Positions 45,166 through 53,238 of a stretch of DNA of 64,000 nt are shown here, in pieces. The stretch comes from Afipia sp. GTDB taxonomy: Bacteria > Pseudomonadota > Alphaproteobacteria > Rhizobiales > Xanthobacteraceae. Where the stretch lies: positions 124,001-188,000 of the forward strand of contig JANQAK010000003.1 of assembly GCA_024707075.1 (NCBI GenBank), given 5' to 3'. The notes beneath the pieces were generated by a model. That model was not told the origin of the DNA. It was given only the letters and a program-made list of their open reading frames with translations, and ran no database searches. Made by a program: the position numbers and the translations under genes. Within the stretch, counting starts at the first letter, position 1, and every line of letters begins with the position of its first letter.

Positions 45166-46337
45166 CGGATAAACCGCTCAGGATCGGATTCATTCCGCTC
45201 GTCGATGCGGCCGCGCTGATTGTAGCCGTGGACAAGGGGTTTGCTGCCGCGGAAGGTCTCGACGTCACGCTGGTGCGCGAAGTGTCGTGGTCGAACGTCC
45301 GCGACAAGCTCAATATCGGCCTGTTCGACGCGGCGCACCTGCTGGCCCCGGTTGCGATCGCCTCGACGCTCGGACTGTCGCAGGTCAAGGTGCCGATCGT
45401 GGCGTCGTTCAACCTCGGCCTCAACGGCAACGCGATCACGGTGTCACCGGCGCTGTATGCCGCGATCAGGGATGAGGCCGACGGCGATCTCGCAAATCCC
45501 ATGGTGACGGCGAAGGCGCTGGCGCGGGTCGTCGCGGCAAGGCGCAAGGGCGGCGGCGATCCGCTGACTTTCGGCATGACGTTCCCGTTCTCGACCCACA
45601 ATTATCAGTTGCGGTTCTGGATGGCTGCCGGCGGCGTCGATCCGGATGAAGACGTACGTCTCGTGGTGCTGCCGCCGCCGTACATGGTCGAAAGCCTCGT
45701 CAACGGTCACGTCGATGCGTTCTGCGTCGGGGCGCCGTGGAATTCGGTCGCGGTCGATCTCGGCGTCGGCCACATCCTGCATTTTGTGTCGGACATTCTG
45801 GAGCGCGCGGCGGAAAAGGTTCTCGCGGTGCGTGAAAAGTGGTCGCTGGAGAATCCGGAGATTCTCGCGAAGCTGACGCGGGCGCATGGTCATGCTGCCG
45901 ACTTCATCGAGAACCCCGCCAACCGCGCCGAGGCGTCGCGTGTTCTCGGCGCGCCGGAGCGCATTGGGGTCGATCCTGAGGTGATCCAGCGCACCCTCGA
46001 CGGCCGCCTGAAAATCTCTCCCGATGGCACGTTCCGCGAAAGCAGCCGCTATCTGCTGGTAGGGCGCGAGGGTGCGGCACGGCCCGATCCGGTGCAGGCG
46101 GCCTGGCTCTATGCCCAGATGATCCGCTGGGGGCAGGCGGCCTATTCGCCGGAGGCGCTGGAGACCGCCAAGAAGGTGTTCAGGCCGGACCTTTACGACG
46201 CCGCGCTGGGGGCGCCCGCCCAGCTCGCCCACACCGTCAAGGACGGCGTGGGGGCGTTCGACGGCGCCCCCTTCGATGCCAACGACATTGCCGCGCATCT
46301 GGCGTCGGTGACCATCAAGCGGCCCCCTCCGAAATAG
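45162..46337 (+). CDS. nasS: NasS-like nitrate sensor (soluble NrtA-like protein)
   Basis: The 391-residue protein is related to the nitrate-binding protein NrtA but lacks a signal peptide, so it stays in the cytoplasm. NasS holds NasT inactive until nitrate or nitrite binds. Conserved stretches are RIGFIPLVDAAALIVAVDKG, MTFPFSTHNYQLRFWMAAGG and DAFCVGAPWNSVAV, which parallel those of NrtA downstream. It starts within the nasT stop and is followed by the sigma-54-like promoter region of the nrt genes. Confidence 0.93.
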   Translation: MTDKPLRIGFIPLVDAAALIVAVDKGFAAAEGLDVTLVREVSWSNVRDKLNIGLFDAAHLLAPVAIASTLGLSQVKVPIVASFNLGLNGNAITVSPALYAAIRDEADGDLANPMVTAKALARVVAARRKGGGDPLTFGMTFPFSTHNYQLRFWMAAGGVDPDEDVRLVVLPPPYMVESLVNGHVDAFCVGAPWNSVAVDLGVGHILHFVSDILERAAEKVLAVREKWSLENPEILAKLTRAHGHAADFIENPANRAEASRVLGAPERIGVDPEVIQRTLDGRLKISPDGTFRESSRYLLVGREGAARPDPVQAAWLYAQMIRWGQAAYSPEALETAKKVFRPDLYDAALGAPAQLAHTVKDGVGAFDGAPFDANDIAAHLASVTIKRPPPK

Positions 46338-46397
46338 CGAATTCACGTTCAATTGCTTCTGCCTATTCCTTGTGCGTCGCACACGATGTGGGCATTT

Positions 46398-46420
46398 GCC
46401 TTTTGGGCAGGCCAAAAGGC
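46398..46420. promoter_or_regulatory. Inverted repeat upstream of the nrt promoter
   Basis: GCCTTTTGG (46398-46406) and CCAAAAGGC (46412-46420) are perfect inverted 9-mers with a 5-base loop, 60 bp after the nasS stop and 70 bp before the sigma-54 site. A second palindrome TGTGCG-T-CGCACA lies at 46371-46383. Without a T run these look more like operator sites than a terminator. The regulator is unknown; they do not match the NtrC consensus in orientation. Confidence 0.5.
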
Positions 46421-46488
46421 GGGCCGCAGCACGCGAAGGCTTTCGTTCAAACGATTGTAAATATTGCGTTTGGTGCGCCGCACCCGGC

Positions 46489-46504
46489 TGGCACGATCCT
46501 TGAA
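46489..46504 (+). promoter_or_regulatory. Sigma-54-type promoter for nrtABC
   Basis: TGGCACGATCCTTGAA matches the -24/-12 consensus TGGCACG-N4-TTGC(A/T) except for GA instead of GC at -12. The GG to GA spacing is the required ten bases. It lies just upstream of the ANTAR leader and fits nitrogen control of nitrate assimilation. Confidence 0.72.
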
Positions 46505-46515
46505 TAGCTAGTTGC

Positions 46516-46552
46516 GGGCCGAGACGAAGGCCCACGGGTCCATCGATGGCCC
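46516..46552 (+). ncRNA. Tandem hairpins of the NasT (ANTAR) leader RNA
   Basis: Two short hairpins follow the promoter. P1 pairs GGGCC (46516-46520) with GGCCC (46529-46533). P2 pairs GGG-T-CC (46536-46541) with GGCCC (46548-46552) and has the hexaloop AUCGAU, whose A1 and G4 match the ANTAR target pattern. The P1 loop fits the pattern less well. Such tandem hairpins just before an attenuator are the known binding site of NasR/NasT-type antiterminators. Confidence 0.6.
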
Positions 46553-46557
46553 ACGCA

Positions 46558-46616
46558 GCAAAGCCGCTGTCCCGACGAATGCGCATTCGCGCGTCTCGGG
46601 CGCGGCTTTTGCTTTT
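46558..46616 (+). terminator. Attenuator in the nrtA leader
   Basis: GCAAAGCCGC (46558-46567) pairs with GCGGCTTTTGC (46602-46612), with an inner stem CCCGACG / CGTCTCGGG around the palindrome CGAATGCGCATTCG. The 3' side runs into TTTT-GC-TTTT. It lies upstream of nrtA and would stop transcription unless NasT acts on the preceding hairpins. Confidence 0.8.
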
Positions 46617-46694
46617 GGGGCCCGGGGAATAGGGGCGTTACGCGGCGACATGGACAGTTCAGACACCGACACGGTCGAAAGGACAACAGACACG

Positions 46695-48023
46695 ATGACC
46701 AGGACCAGCAAACAGGGCAAAGAGGCAATGACGAGCCGCAAGATGAGCCGCCGCACGCTGCTCAAGGCGGGTGCGGGGACGGCAGCGTTGCTCGCGGCGG
46801 CGCGATTGAATTTTCCCGGCGGTGCATTCGCGCAGACCGCTGGCCCGGAAGTGACCAAGGCGATCCTCGGCTACATCGCACTGATGGACGCGTCGCCGCT
46901 GGTGATCGCGAAAGAAAAGGGCATCTTCGCCAAGCACGGCATGCCCGATGTCGAAGTGAACAAGCAGGCCTCATGGGGCGCGACGCGCGACAACCTTGTG
47001 CTCGGCGGCGAGAAGAACGGCATCGACGGCGCGCACATCCTGACGCCGATGCCGTACCTGATTTCGGCCGGCAAGGTGACGCAGAACAATGTGCCGACGC
47101 CGATGTATATTCTCGCGCGCCTCAATCTCGATGCGCAGGCGATCTCTGTCTCCAACGACTACAAGGATCTCAAGGTCACCGCCGACGCATCCGCGCTGAA
47201 GGAAGCCTTCGCCAAGAAGAAGGCCGAAGGCAAGGAAGTGAAGGTCGCGATGACCTTCCCCGGCGGCACCCACGATCTGTGGATACGCTACTGGCTCGCC
47301 GCCGGCGGCATCGATCCCGACAAGGACGTCTCGACCATCGTCGTGCCGCCGCCGCAGATGGTGGCGAACATGAAGGTCGGCAACATGGACGCATTCTGCG
47401 TCGGCGAGCCGTGGGGCGAACAGCTTGTCAACCAGGGCATCGGCTTTTCGGCGTGTTCGACCGGTGAGATCTGGTCGAAGCATCCGGAAAAGGCGCTCGG
47501 TATTCGCGCCGAATACGCCGACAAGTATCCCAAGGCGACGCAGGCCATCCTGATGGCGGTGATGGAAGCGCAGCAGTGGTGCGACAAGCCCGCGAACCGC
47601 GCCGAGATGTCAGAGATCGTCGGACGCCGTCAGTGGTTCAACGTGCCGGTCGCCGACATCATCGGCCGCGCCAACGGCGACATCAACTACGGCAACGGCC
47701 GCGTCGAGAAGGCCACCAAGCAGTTCATGAAGTTCTGGCAGGACAATGCGTCCTATCCGTTCAAGAGCCATGACGCATGGTTCGTCACCGAAGACATCCG
47801 CTGGGGCAAGTTCGAGCCGACGACGGACGTCAAGGCGTTGGTCGACAAGGTCAACCGCGAAGACCTCTGGAAATCGGCGGCGAAGGCGCTCGGCGTTGCC
47901 GCCGCCGACATTCCGGCGAGTTCGTCACGCGGCAAGGAAACCTTCTTCGACGGCAAGGTTTTCGATCCGGAGAATCCGTCAGCGTATCTCAAGAGTCTCA
48001 CGATCAAGCGTATCGAAGCCTGA
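46695..48023 (+). CDS. nrtA: Periplasmic nitrate-binding protein of an ABC transporter
   Basis: NrtA/CmpA-family binding protein that captures nitrate for the NrtBC transporter. From ATG 46695 (442 residues) it has a twin-arginine signal (SRRTLLKAGAGTAALLAAA) and the binding domain with GYIALMDASPLVIAKEKGIF, MTFPGGTHDLWIRYWLAAGG and DAFCVGEPWGEQLV. The export of a folded protein by Tat is typical for NrtA. Other starts (46650, 46728) are possible; AAAGGA before 46695 decides. It is controlled by the upstream attenuator. Confidence 0.92.
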   Translation: MTRTSKQGKEAMTSRKMSRRTLLKAGAGTAALLAAARLNFPGGAFAQTAGPEVTKAILGYIALMDASPLVIAKEKGIFAKHGMPDVEVNKQASWGATRDNLVLGGEKNGIDGAHILTPMPYLISAGKVTQNNVPTPMYILARLNLDAQAISVSNDYKDLKVTADASALKEAFAKKKAEGKEVKVAMTFPGGTHDLWIRYWLAAGGIDPDKDVSTIVVPPPQMVANMKVGNMDAFCVGEPWGEQLVNQGIGFSACSTGEIWSKHPEKALGIRAEYADKYPKATQAILMAVMEAQQWCDKPANRAEMSEIVGRRQWFNVPVADIIGRANGDINYGNGRVEKATKQFMKFWQDNASYPFKSHDAWFVTEDIRWGKFEPTTDVKALVDKVNREDLWKSAAKALGVAAADIPASSSRGKETFFDGKVFDPENPSAYLKSLTIKRIEA

Positions 48024-48032
48024 GAACCTGTG

Positions 48033-48055
48033 GGCCGCCCCATGCAGGGGCGGCC
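48033..48055 (+). other. Intercistronic hairpin between nrtA and nrtB
   Basis: GGCCGCCCC (48033-48041) and GGGGCGGCC (48047-48055) form a perfect 9-bp stem with a 5-base loop and no T run. Such hairpins after binding-protein genes often stabilise the upstream message so that the binding protein exceeds the membrane parts. Confidence 0.75.
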
Positions 48056-48083
48056 TCGCACTTAACGCAACCGAGGCACTCTC

Positions 48084-48992
48084 ATGAACATGCCGCTCGT
48101 CAAGACGACCAGCCCCCTTCCGGCACCGGCACCATCGCAGGCTTCAACCGCGGCGGTCGTTTCGCTGCCGAAGTCACCCCGGAGTTTTATGACGGACATG
48201 CTGCTTCCGAATTTGCGTGCGCTCGCGGCGCGCGTCATTCCGCCGGTCATCATGCTCGTGGTGATCTTCGGCATCTGGCAGATTCTCTGCATGAAGCCGG
48301 GCGCGACGTTGCCGTCGCCGTCGCGCATCTGGGCCGACGCCAAGGACCTGATCGTCGATCCGTTCTTCGTCACCGGCCCGCAGGACATCGGCCTCGGCTG
48401 GCGCGTGCTGACATCCTTGCAGCGCGTCGCCGTCGGCTTCGGCCTTGCGAGCGTCGTCGGCGTGCTGGTTGGCGCGGTCATCGGCCAGTCGATCTGGGCG
48501 ATGCGCGGTCTCGATCCGATCTTCCAGGTGCTGCGCACCGTGCCGCCGCTGGCGTGGCTGCCGATCTCGCTGGCCGCGTTCCGCGACAGCAACCCGTCGG
48601 CGATCTTCGTAATCTTCATTACGTCCATCTGGCCGATCATCATCAATACCGCCGTCGGCATCCGCAATATTCCGCAGGACTACCGCAACGTCGCCGCCGT
48701 GGTGCGGCTGAACCAGCTCGAGTTCTTCTGGAAGATCATGATCCCGTCGGCGGCGCCGTACATCTTCACGGGTCTTCGTATTGGCATCGGCCTGTCGTGG
48801 CTCGCCATCGTCGCAGCGGAAATGCTCACCGGCGGCGTCGGAATCGGCTTCTTCATCTGGGACGCGTGGAATTCATCACGGCTGTCCGACATCTTCGTGG
48901 CGCTCGCCTACATCGGCATCGTCGGATTCGTGCTCGACCGTATCGTCGCCTTCGTCGGCAATATCGCGACACGCGGCGTGCAGGCAAGCTGA
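48084..48992 (+). CDS. nrtB: Nitrate ABC transporter permease
   Basis: The 302-residue inner-membrane protein has about six helices and the binding-protein-dependent permease signature near RNVAAVVRLNQLEFFWKIMI, which meets the ATPase. The N-terminal 35 residues are Pro/Ala/Ser-rich and lie in the cytoplasm. It matches the NrtB/SsuC-type permeases of nitrate and sulfonate uptake; context decides for nitrate. nrtC starts 11 bp downstream. Confidence 0.93.
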   Translation: MNMPLVKTTSPLPAPAPSQASTAAVVSLPKSPRSFMTDMLLPNLRALAARVIPPVIMLVVIFGIWQILCMKPGATLPSPSRIWADAKDLIVDPFFVTGPQDIGLGWRVLTSLQRVAVGFGLASVVGVLVGAVIGQSIWAMRGLDPIFQVLRTVPPLAWLPISLAAFRDSNPSAIFVIFITSIWPIIINTAVGIRNIPQDYRNVAAVVRLNQLEFFWKIMIPSAAPYIFTGLRIGIGLSWLAIVAAEMLTGGVGIGFFIWDAWNSSRLSDIFVALAYIGIVGFVLDRIVAFVGNIATRGVQAS

Positions 48993-49003
48993 GGAGAATG
49001 ACA

Positions 49004-49795
49004 ATGGCTTATCTTCAACTCGATCACATCGACAAGGTGTTCACCCGCGGTTCGACCCAGAGCGAAGTCCTGAAGGACATCAATCTGACCGTTGAGCAGG
49101 GCGACTACGTTTCGATCATCGGCCACTCCGGATGCGGCAAGTCCACGCTGCTCAACATCGTCGCCGGGCTCACCAACGCGACCCAGGGCGGTGTGCTGCT
49201 CGAAGGCCGCGAGGTGAATTCGCCCGGACCGGACCGCGCGGTTGTGTTCCAGAACCACAGCCTGCTGCCGTGGCTGACGGTCTATGACAACGTTCGTCTC
49301 GGCGTCGACAAGGTGTTCGGATCGAGCAAGAGCCGCGCCGAGCGCGACGAATGGGTACTGCACAATCTCAACCTCGTGCAAATGACCCACGCCAGGGACA
49401 AGCGGCCATCGGAAATTTCCGGTGGCATGAAGCAGCGCGTCGGCATTGCGCGTGCGCTGGCGATGGAGCCGAAGGTGCTGCTGCTCGACGAGCCGTTCGG
49501 CGCGCTGGACGCGCTGACCCGCGCCCATCTTCAGGACTCGGTGATGGCGCTGCATCAGAAGCTCAACAACACGGTGATGATGATCACCCACGACGTCGAC
49601 GAAGCCGTGCTGCTGTCGGACCGCATCGTGATGATGACCAACGGCCCGAGCGCGAAGATCGGCGAAGTTCTCGAAGTGCCGCTGCCGCATCCGCGCAAGC
49701 GGCTCGAACTGGCCGCCAACCCCACGTATCTCAAGTGCCGGCAGCGCGTGCTGGAATTCCTCTACGAACGTCAGCGCTTCGTCGAAGCGGCCTAA
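49004..49795 (+). CDS. nrtC: Nitrate ABC transporter ATP-binding protein
   Basis: The 263-residue ATPase powers nitrate uptake. It has Walker A GHSGCGKST, signature EISGGMKQRVGIARAL, Walker B VLLLDEPFGALD and the switch MITHDVDEA. It lacks the C-terminal binding-protein-like domain of cyanobacterial NrtC, so it resembles NrtD in size. The ATG at 49004 is preferred over 48998 because of the GAGGA spacing. Confidence 0.93.
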   Translation: MAYLQLDHIDKVFTRGSTQSEVLKDINLTVEQGDYVSIIGHSGCGKSTLLNIVAGLTNATQGGVLLEGREVNSPGPDRAVVFQNHSLLPWLTVYDNVRLGVDKVFGSSKSRAERDEWVLHNLNLVQMTHARDKRPSEISGGMKQRVGIARALAMEPKVLLLDEPFGALDALTRAHLQDSVMALHQKLNNTVMMITHDVDEAVLLSDRIVMMTNGPSAKIGEVLEVPLPHPRKRLELAANPTYLKCRQRVLEFLYERQRFVEAA

Positions 49796-49830
49796 GGCAT
49801 CGATCAGATTTAAAACGAAGGATAGGCAGG

Positions 49831-50253
49831 ATGACACCCACCCAGATTTCTCTCGTTCAGGACAGTTTTGCGAAAGTGGTTCCGATTGCCGATCAGGCGG
49901 CGGAAATTTTCTACGCGCGGCTTTTCGAGATCGCGCCGCAGGTTAAGCCGCTGTTCAAGGGCGATATGGCCAAGCAGCGCCGCGCGCTGATGGGCACGCT
50001 CGCCGTAGTGGTCAACGGTCTGTCAAATCTACCGTCGATGCTGCCGGCGGCAAGCGCGCTGGCCAAGAAGCATGTCGGCTACGGCGTCGAGGCCTCGCAC
50101 TATCCGATCGTAGGCTCCGCGCTACTGTGGACGCTCGAAAAAGGACTCGGCGAGGCATGGACGCCGGAAGTCGCGAGTGCGTGGACCGAGGCCTATGGCA
50201 CTTTGTCCGGCTTTATGATCGGCGAGGCCCACGGCAAGCAGGCAGCGGAATAG
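49831..50253 (+). CDS. Single-domain bacterial haemoglobin
   Basis: The 140-residue globin resembles Vitreoscilla haemoglobin and the single-domain globins in the nitrate assimilation genes of Bradyrhizobium. The B10 Tyr lies in FYARLFE (Tyr28), and the proximal His is likely His81 in KKHVGYGV, followed by HYPIVGSALLWTLE. There is no reductase domain. Its place between nitrate uptake and nitrite reductase genes suggests that it removes nitric oxide made as a by-product, using the neighbouring flavoprotein as possible electron donor (inference). Confidence 0.92.
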   Translation: MTPTQISLVQDSFAKVVPIADQAAEIFYARLFEIAPQVKPLFKGDMAKQRRALMGTLAVVVNGLSNLPSMLPAASALAKKHVGYGVEASHYPIVGSALLWTLEKGLGEAWTPEVASAWTEAYGTLSGFMIGEAHGKQAAE

Positions 50254-50263
50254 GGGTCGAAGC

Positions 50264-51479
50264 GTGAGCGAACCTCTCGTCATCATCGGCAACGGCATGG
50301 CGGCTGCGCGCCTTGCCGAGGAATTGGCGAAGCGGGCTTTGGGCCGTTACGCCATCGCCGTGATCGGTGATGAGCCGCGTCTTGCCTATAATCGCGTGCT
50401 GTTGTCTTCGGTGCTGGCGGGCGAGGCGACCTCGCAGGAGATCGAACTGAAATCCGCCGCATGGTGGCGCGATCGCGGCGTGACCGTGACCTACGGCTGC
50501 GCCGCGCAATCCGTCGATCTCGCGGCGCGCAAGGTGCATCTCGCCAACGGCATGGACGTTTCGTTCTCGAAACTGGTGTTCGCGACCGGTTCGACACCGC
50601 TGCGGCTGAATGTGCCCGGCGCTGACTTGCCGGGTGTTCACACCTTCCGGGACAGCCGCGACGTCGATCAGCTTCTTGCGCTTGCCAGCGCGAGGGCGCG
50701 CGTCGTCGTGGTCGGCGGTGGATTGCTTGGGCTGGAAGCGGCTTACGGTCTGGCGAAGGCGGGATCGAAAGTCACGCTGCTGCACCTGATGGACCGTCTG
50801 ATGGAGCGGCAACTCGATGCGCCGGCGGCTGCGCTGCTGAAGCGGCTGGTCGAGATGAAGGGCGTCGAGGTGCTGCTCGGCGCGAACACAAAGCAGATTC
50901 TCCGGGGCGGCGAAAGTTGAAGGCATCGAACTCGTCGACGGCCGCACCATCGCAACCGACGCCGTCGTATTCGCGGCGGGCATCCGTCCGAACATTACGC
51001 TGGCGAAAGATGCGGGCGTGCCGGTCAATCGTGGCATCGTGGTGGACGACCGGCTTCGCTCCGACATCCAGAACGTCTACGCGCTTGGCGAATGCGCCGA
51101 GCATCGCGGCACTTGCTACGGCCTCGTCGAGCCGGCCTATGAGCAGGCGAAGGTCCTGGCCGCTCATTTGGCTGACGGCATGGTGGATTATTCCGGCAGC
51201 GTCGTCGCCACCAATCTCAAGGTCTCAGGAGTCAGCGTGTTTTCAGCCGGCGATTTTCTCGCCGCCGACAACGGCGAAATCCTCGTGTTCAACGATGAAC
51301 GGCGAGGCACATACAAGAAGCTGGTGGTGGCCGATGGCCGCCTCTCGGGCGTGGTTCTGGTGGGCGATACCCAGGACGCGCTCTGGTATCTCGATCTGAT
51401 CAGGACAACGGCGTCCATCGAAGCGATCCGCGGCGACATCATGTTCGGCCGCGCCATCGCACAACCGAAGGCCGCATAA
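50264..51479 (+). pseudogene. FAD-dependent NAD(P)H oxidoreductase (NirB N-terminal-like), frameshifted
   Basis: The first part (GTG 50264 to a stop at 50918-50920) encodes VIIGNGMAAARLAEELAK, TGSTPLRL and VVVVGGGLLGLEAAYGLAKA, typical of class I pyridine nucleotide reductases. The remainder continues in another frame, beginning VEGIELVDGRTIATDAVV and including VYALGECAEHRG. Dropping one A from the run at 50913-50915 restores a 404-residue protein. It resembles the FAD domain of assimilatory nitrite reductase NirB, and would feed electrons in this cluster. Both halves are well conserved, so a sequencing error or recent mutation is likely. Confidence 0.85.
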
Positions 51480-51480
51480 G

Positions 51481-53238
51481 ATGTCCGGTGATTTCTCTCC
51501 CGACCAGAAGCGTTATCTCGAAGGTTTTGTCTCTGGCCTCAGCGCGTCGCGCATCGCGCGGACCAATGTGCCTGCAAAGTCCGAACCCGTCGGACCTGAC
51601 GCGATCCATTTCAAGGCGCAGGATCGCACGGTGGCCGCCGGCGGCAAGCTCGCCGATCAGGAGAAATGGAAGCGCGAGGAACATCCGTTTGATTCCTATC
51701 CGCGTCTCGTCAAACAGGCCGAGAACAACGAAGCGCCGAAACCGGCGGACAATTTCCGCTGGCGCTATTACGGCATCTTCTACGTCGCGCCGACGCAGTC
51801 GTCCTATATGTGCCGGATGCGGATTCCCAACGGCATCCTCAAGCACTGGCAGTTCGTCGGCGTTGCCGATCTCGCCGAGAATTTCGCCGGGCCCTATGCC
51901 CATGTCACGACGCGCGCGAACCTCCAGATCCGCGAGATCGAGCCGAAGAACGCCATCAATGTGATCGAAGGCCTTCAGGATCTCGGTCTGTGCTCGCGCG
52001 GCTCCGGCGCGGATAACATCCGCAACGTCACGGGCACCTCGACGGCGGGCATCGATCCGCAGGAACTGCTCGATACGCGGGCTTACGCGAAAGCGTGGCA
52101 CTATCACATCCTAAATGAGCGCGCGCTCTACGGGCTGCCGCGCAAGTTCAATGTCGCGTTTGACGGAGCTGGGCGCATCGCCACGCTGGAAGAAACCAAC
52201 GACATTGCCTTTCAGGCCGTCGAGGTGCGTGAAGGATTTGGCGTTGAACCGGGCATCTATTTCCGCCTGTCGCTCGGCGGCATCACCGGCCACAAGGATT
52301 TCGCCCGCGATACCGGGGTCATTCTCAAGCCGAATGAAGCCATCGGCATTGCCGACGCCATCGTGCGCGTCTTCATCGAAAATGGCGATCGTACCAACCG
52401 CAACAAGTCGCGGCTGAAATACGTGCTCGACGCTTGGGGCTTCGACAAATTTCTTTCGGTCGTCGAGGAAAGATTGGGACGCAAGCTGGCACGCGTTCCG
52501 GCGGAAGCCATTGCACCGCGTCCGATCTATGATCGTCTCGCGCATATCGGCGTGCATCCGCAGAAACAGCCGGGACTGAACTGGATCGGCGTCGCGTTGA
52601 AGCTCGGCAAGTTGTCGCCTGAACAGATCCGCGGCCTCGCGAAACTCGCCGCCGATTTCGGCGATGGCGACATTCGACTTACGGTCTGGCAGAACCTGCT
52701 GATCTCCGGCGTGGCCGATGCGGATGTCGCGACCGTTGTCGCGGCCATCGATGCGCTCGGGCTTGCAACGGCGACATCCGCTATCCGCGCCGGCCTGATT
52801 TCCTGCACTGGCGCGACGGGATGCCGGTTCGCCGCCGCCCACACCAAGGAGAACGCTGACGAGATTGCAGCCTGGTGCGAGGAGCGTGTGCCGCTGGAAA
52901 CGCCGGTCAACATCCATCTCACCGGTTGTCACCACTCGTGCGCGCAGCACTATATCGGCGATATCGGCCTGATCGGAGCGCGGGTGCCCATCAACGACGA
53001 CGGCGACACGGTCGCGGGCTATCACGTCCATGTTGGCGGCGGCTTCGGCACTGACGCCGTGATCGCGCGCGAACTCCTTCAGAATGTAAAGGCCGAGGAT
53101 GCGCCGCAGACCATCGAGCGCGTGCTGAAGGCCTATGTCGAGAACCGCGCCTCCGAAGACGAGACATTCATCAACTTCGCCAAGCGTCATGATGTCGAGG
53201 TGTTGCGCCGCTTGATCGGTGAGGGAGTGGCGGCATGA
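51481..53238 (+). CDS. nirA: Siroheme nitrite reductase, NirA family
   Basis: The enzyme reduces nitrite to ammonium with six electrons at a coupled siroheme and 4Fe-4S cluster. The 585-residue protein has the two halves typical of the family and all four cluster cysteines, in SCTGATGCRF and HLTGCHHSCAQHY. The N terminus carries FSPDQKRYLEGFVSGL, nearly repeated in the next protein. It begins one base after the preceding stop and overlaps the next start as ATGA, so the genes are tightly coupled. Confidence 0.93.
   Translation: MSGDFSPDQKRYLEGFVSGLSASRIARTNVPAKSEPVGPDAIHFKAQDRTVAAGGKLADQEKWKREEHPFDSYPRLVKQAENNEAPKPADNFRWRYYGIFYVAPTQSSYMCRMRIPNGILKHWQFVGVADLAENFAGPYAHVTTRANLQIREIEPKNAINVIEGLQDLGLCSRGSGADNIRNVTGTSTAGIDPQELLDTRAYAKAWHYHILNERALYGLPRKFNVAFDGAGRIATLEETNDIAFQAVEVREGFGVEPGIYFRLSLGGITGHKDFARDTGVILKPNEAIGIADAIVRVFIENGDRTNRNKSRLKYVLDAWGFDKFLSVVEERLGRKLARVPAEAIAPRPIYDRLAHIGVHPQKQPGLNWIGVALKLGKLSPEQIRGLAKLAADFGDGDIRLTVWQNLLISGVADADVATVVAAIDALGLATATSAIRAGLISCTGATGCRFAAAHTKENADEIAAWCEERVPLETPVNIHLTGCHHSCAQHYIGDIGLIGARVPINDDGDTVAGYHVHVGGGFGTDAVIARELLQNVKAEDAPQTIERVLKAYVENRASEDETFINFAKRHDVEVLRRLIGEGVAA

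Noticed and set aside
47777..49003. 409-codon extension of nrtC through nrtB
   Set aside because: It is an out-of-frame read of nrtA and nrtB; the ABC ATPase begins at 49004 with a proper ribosome site.
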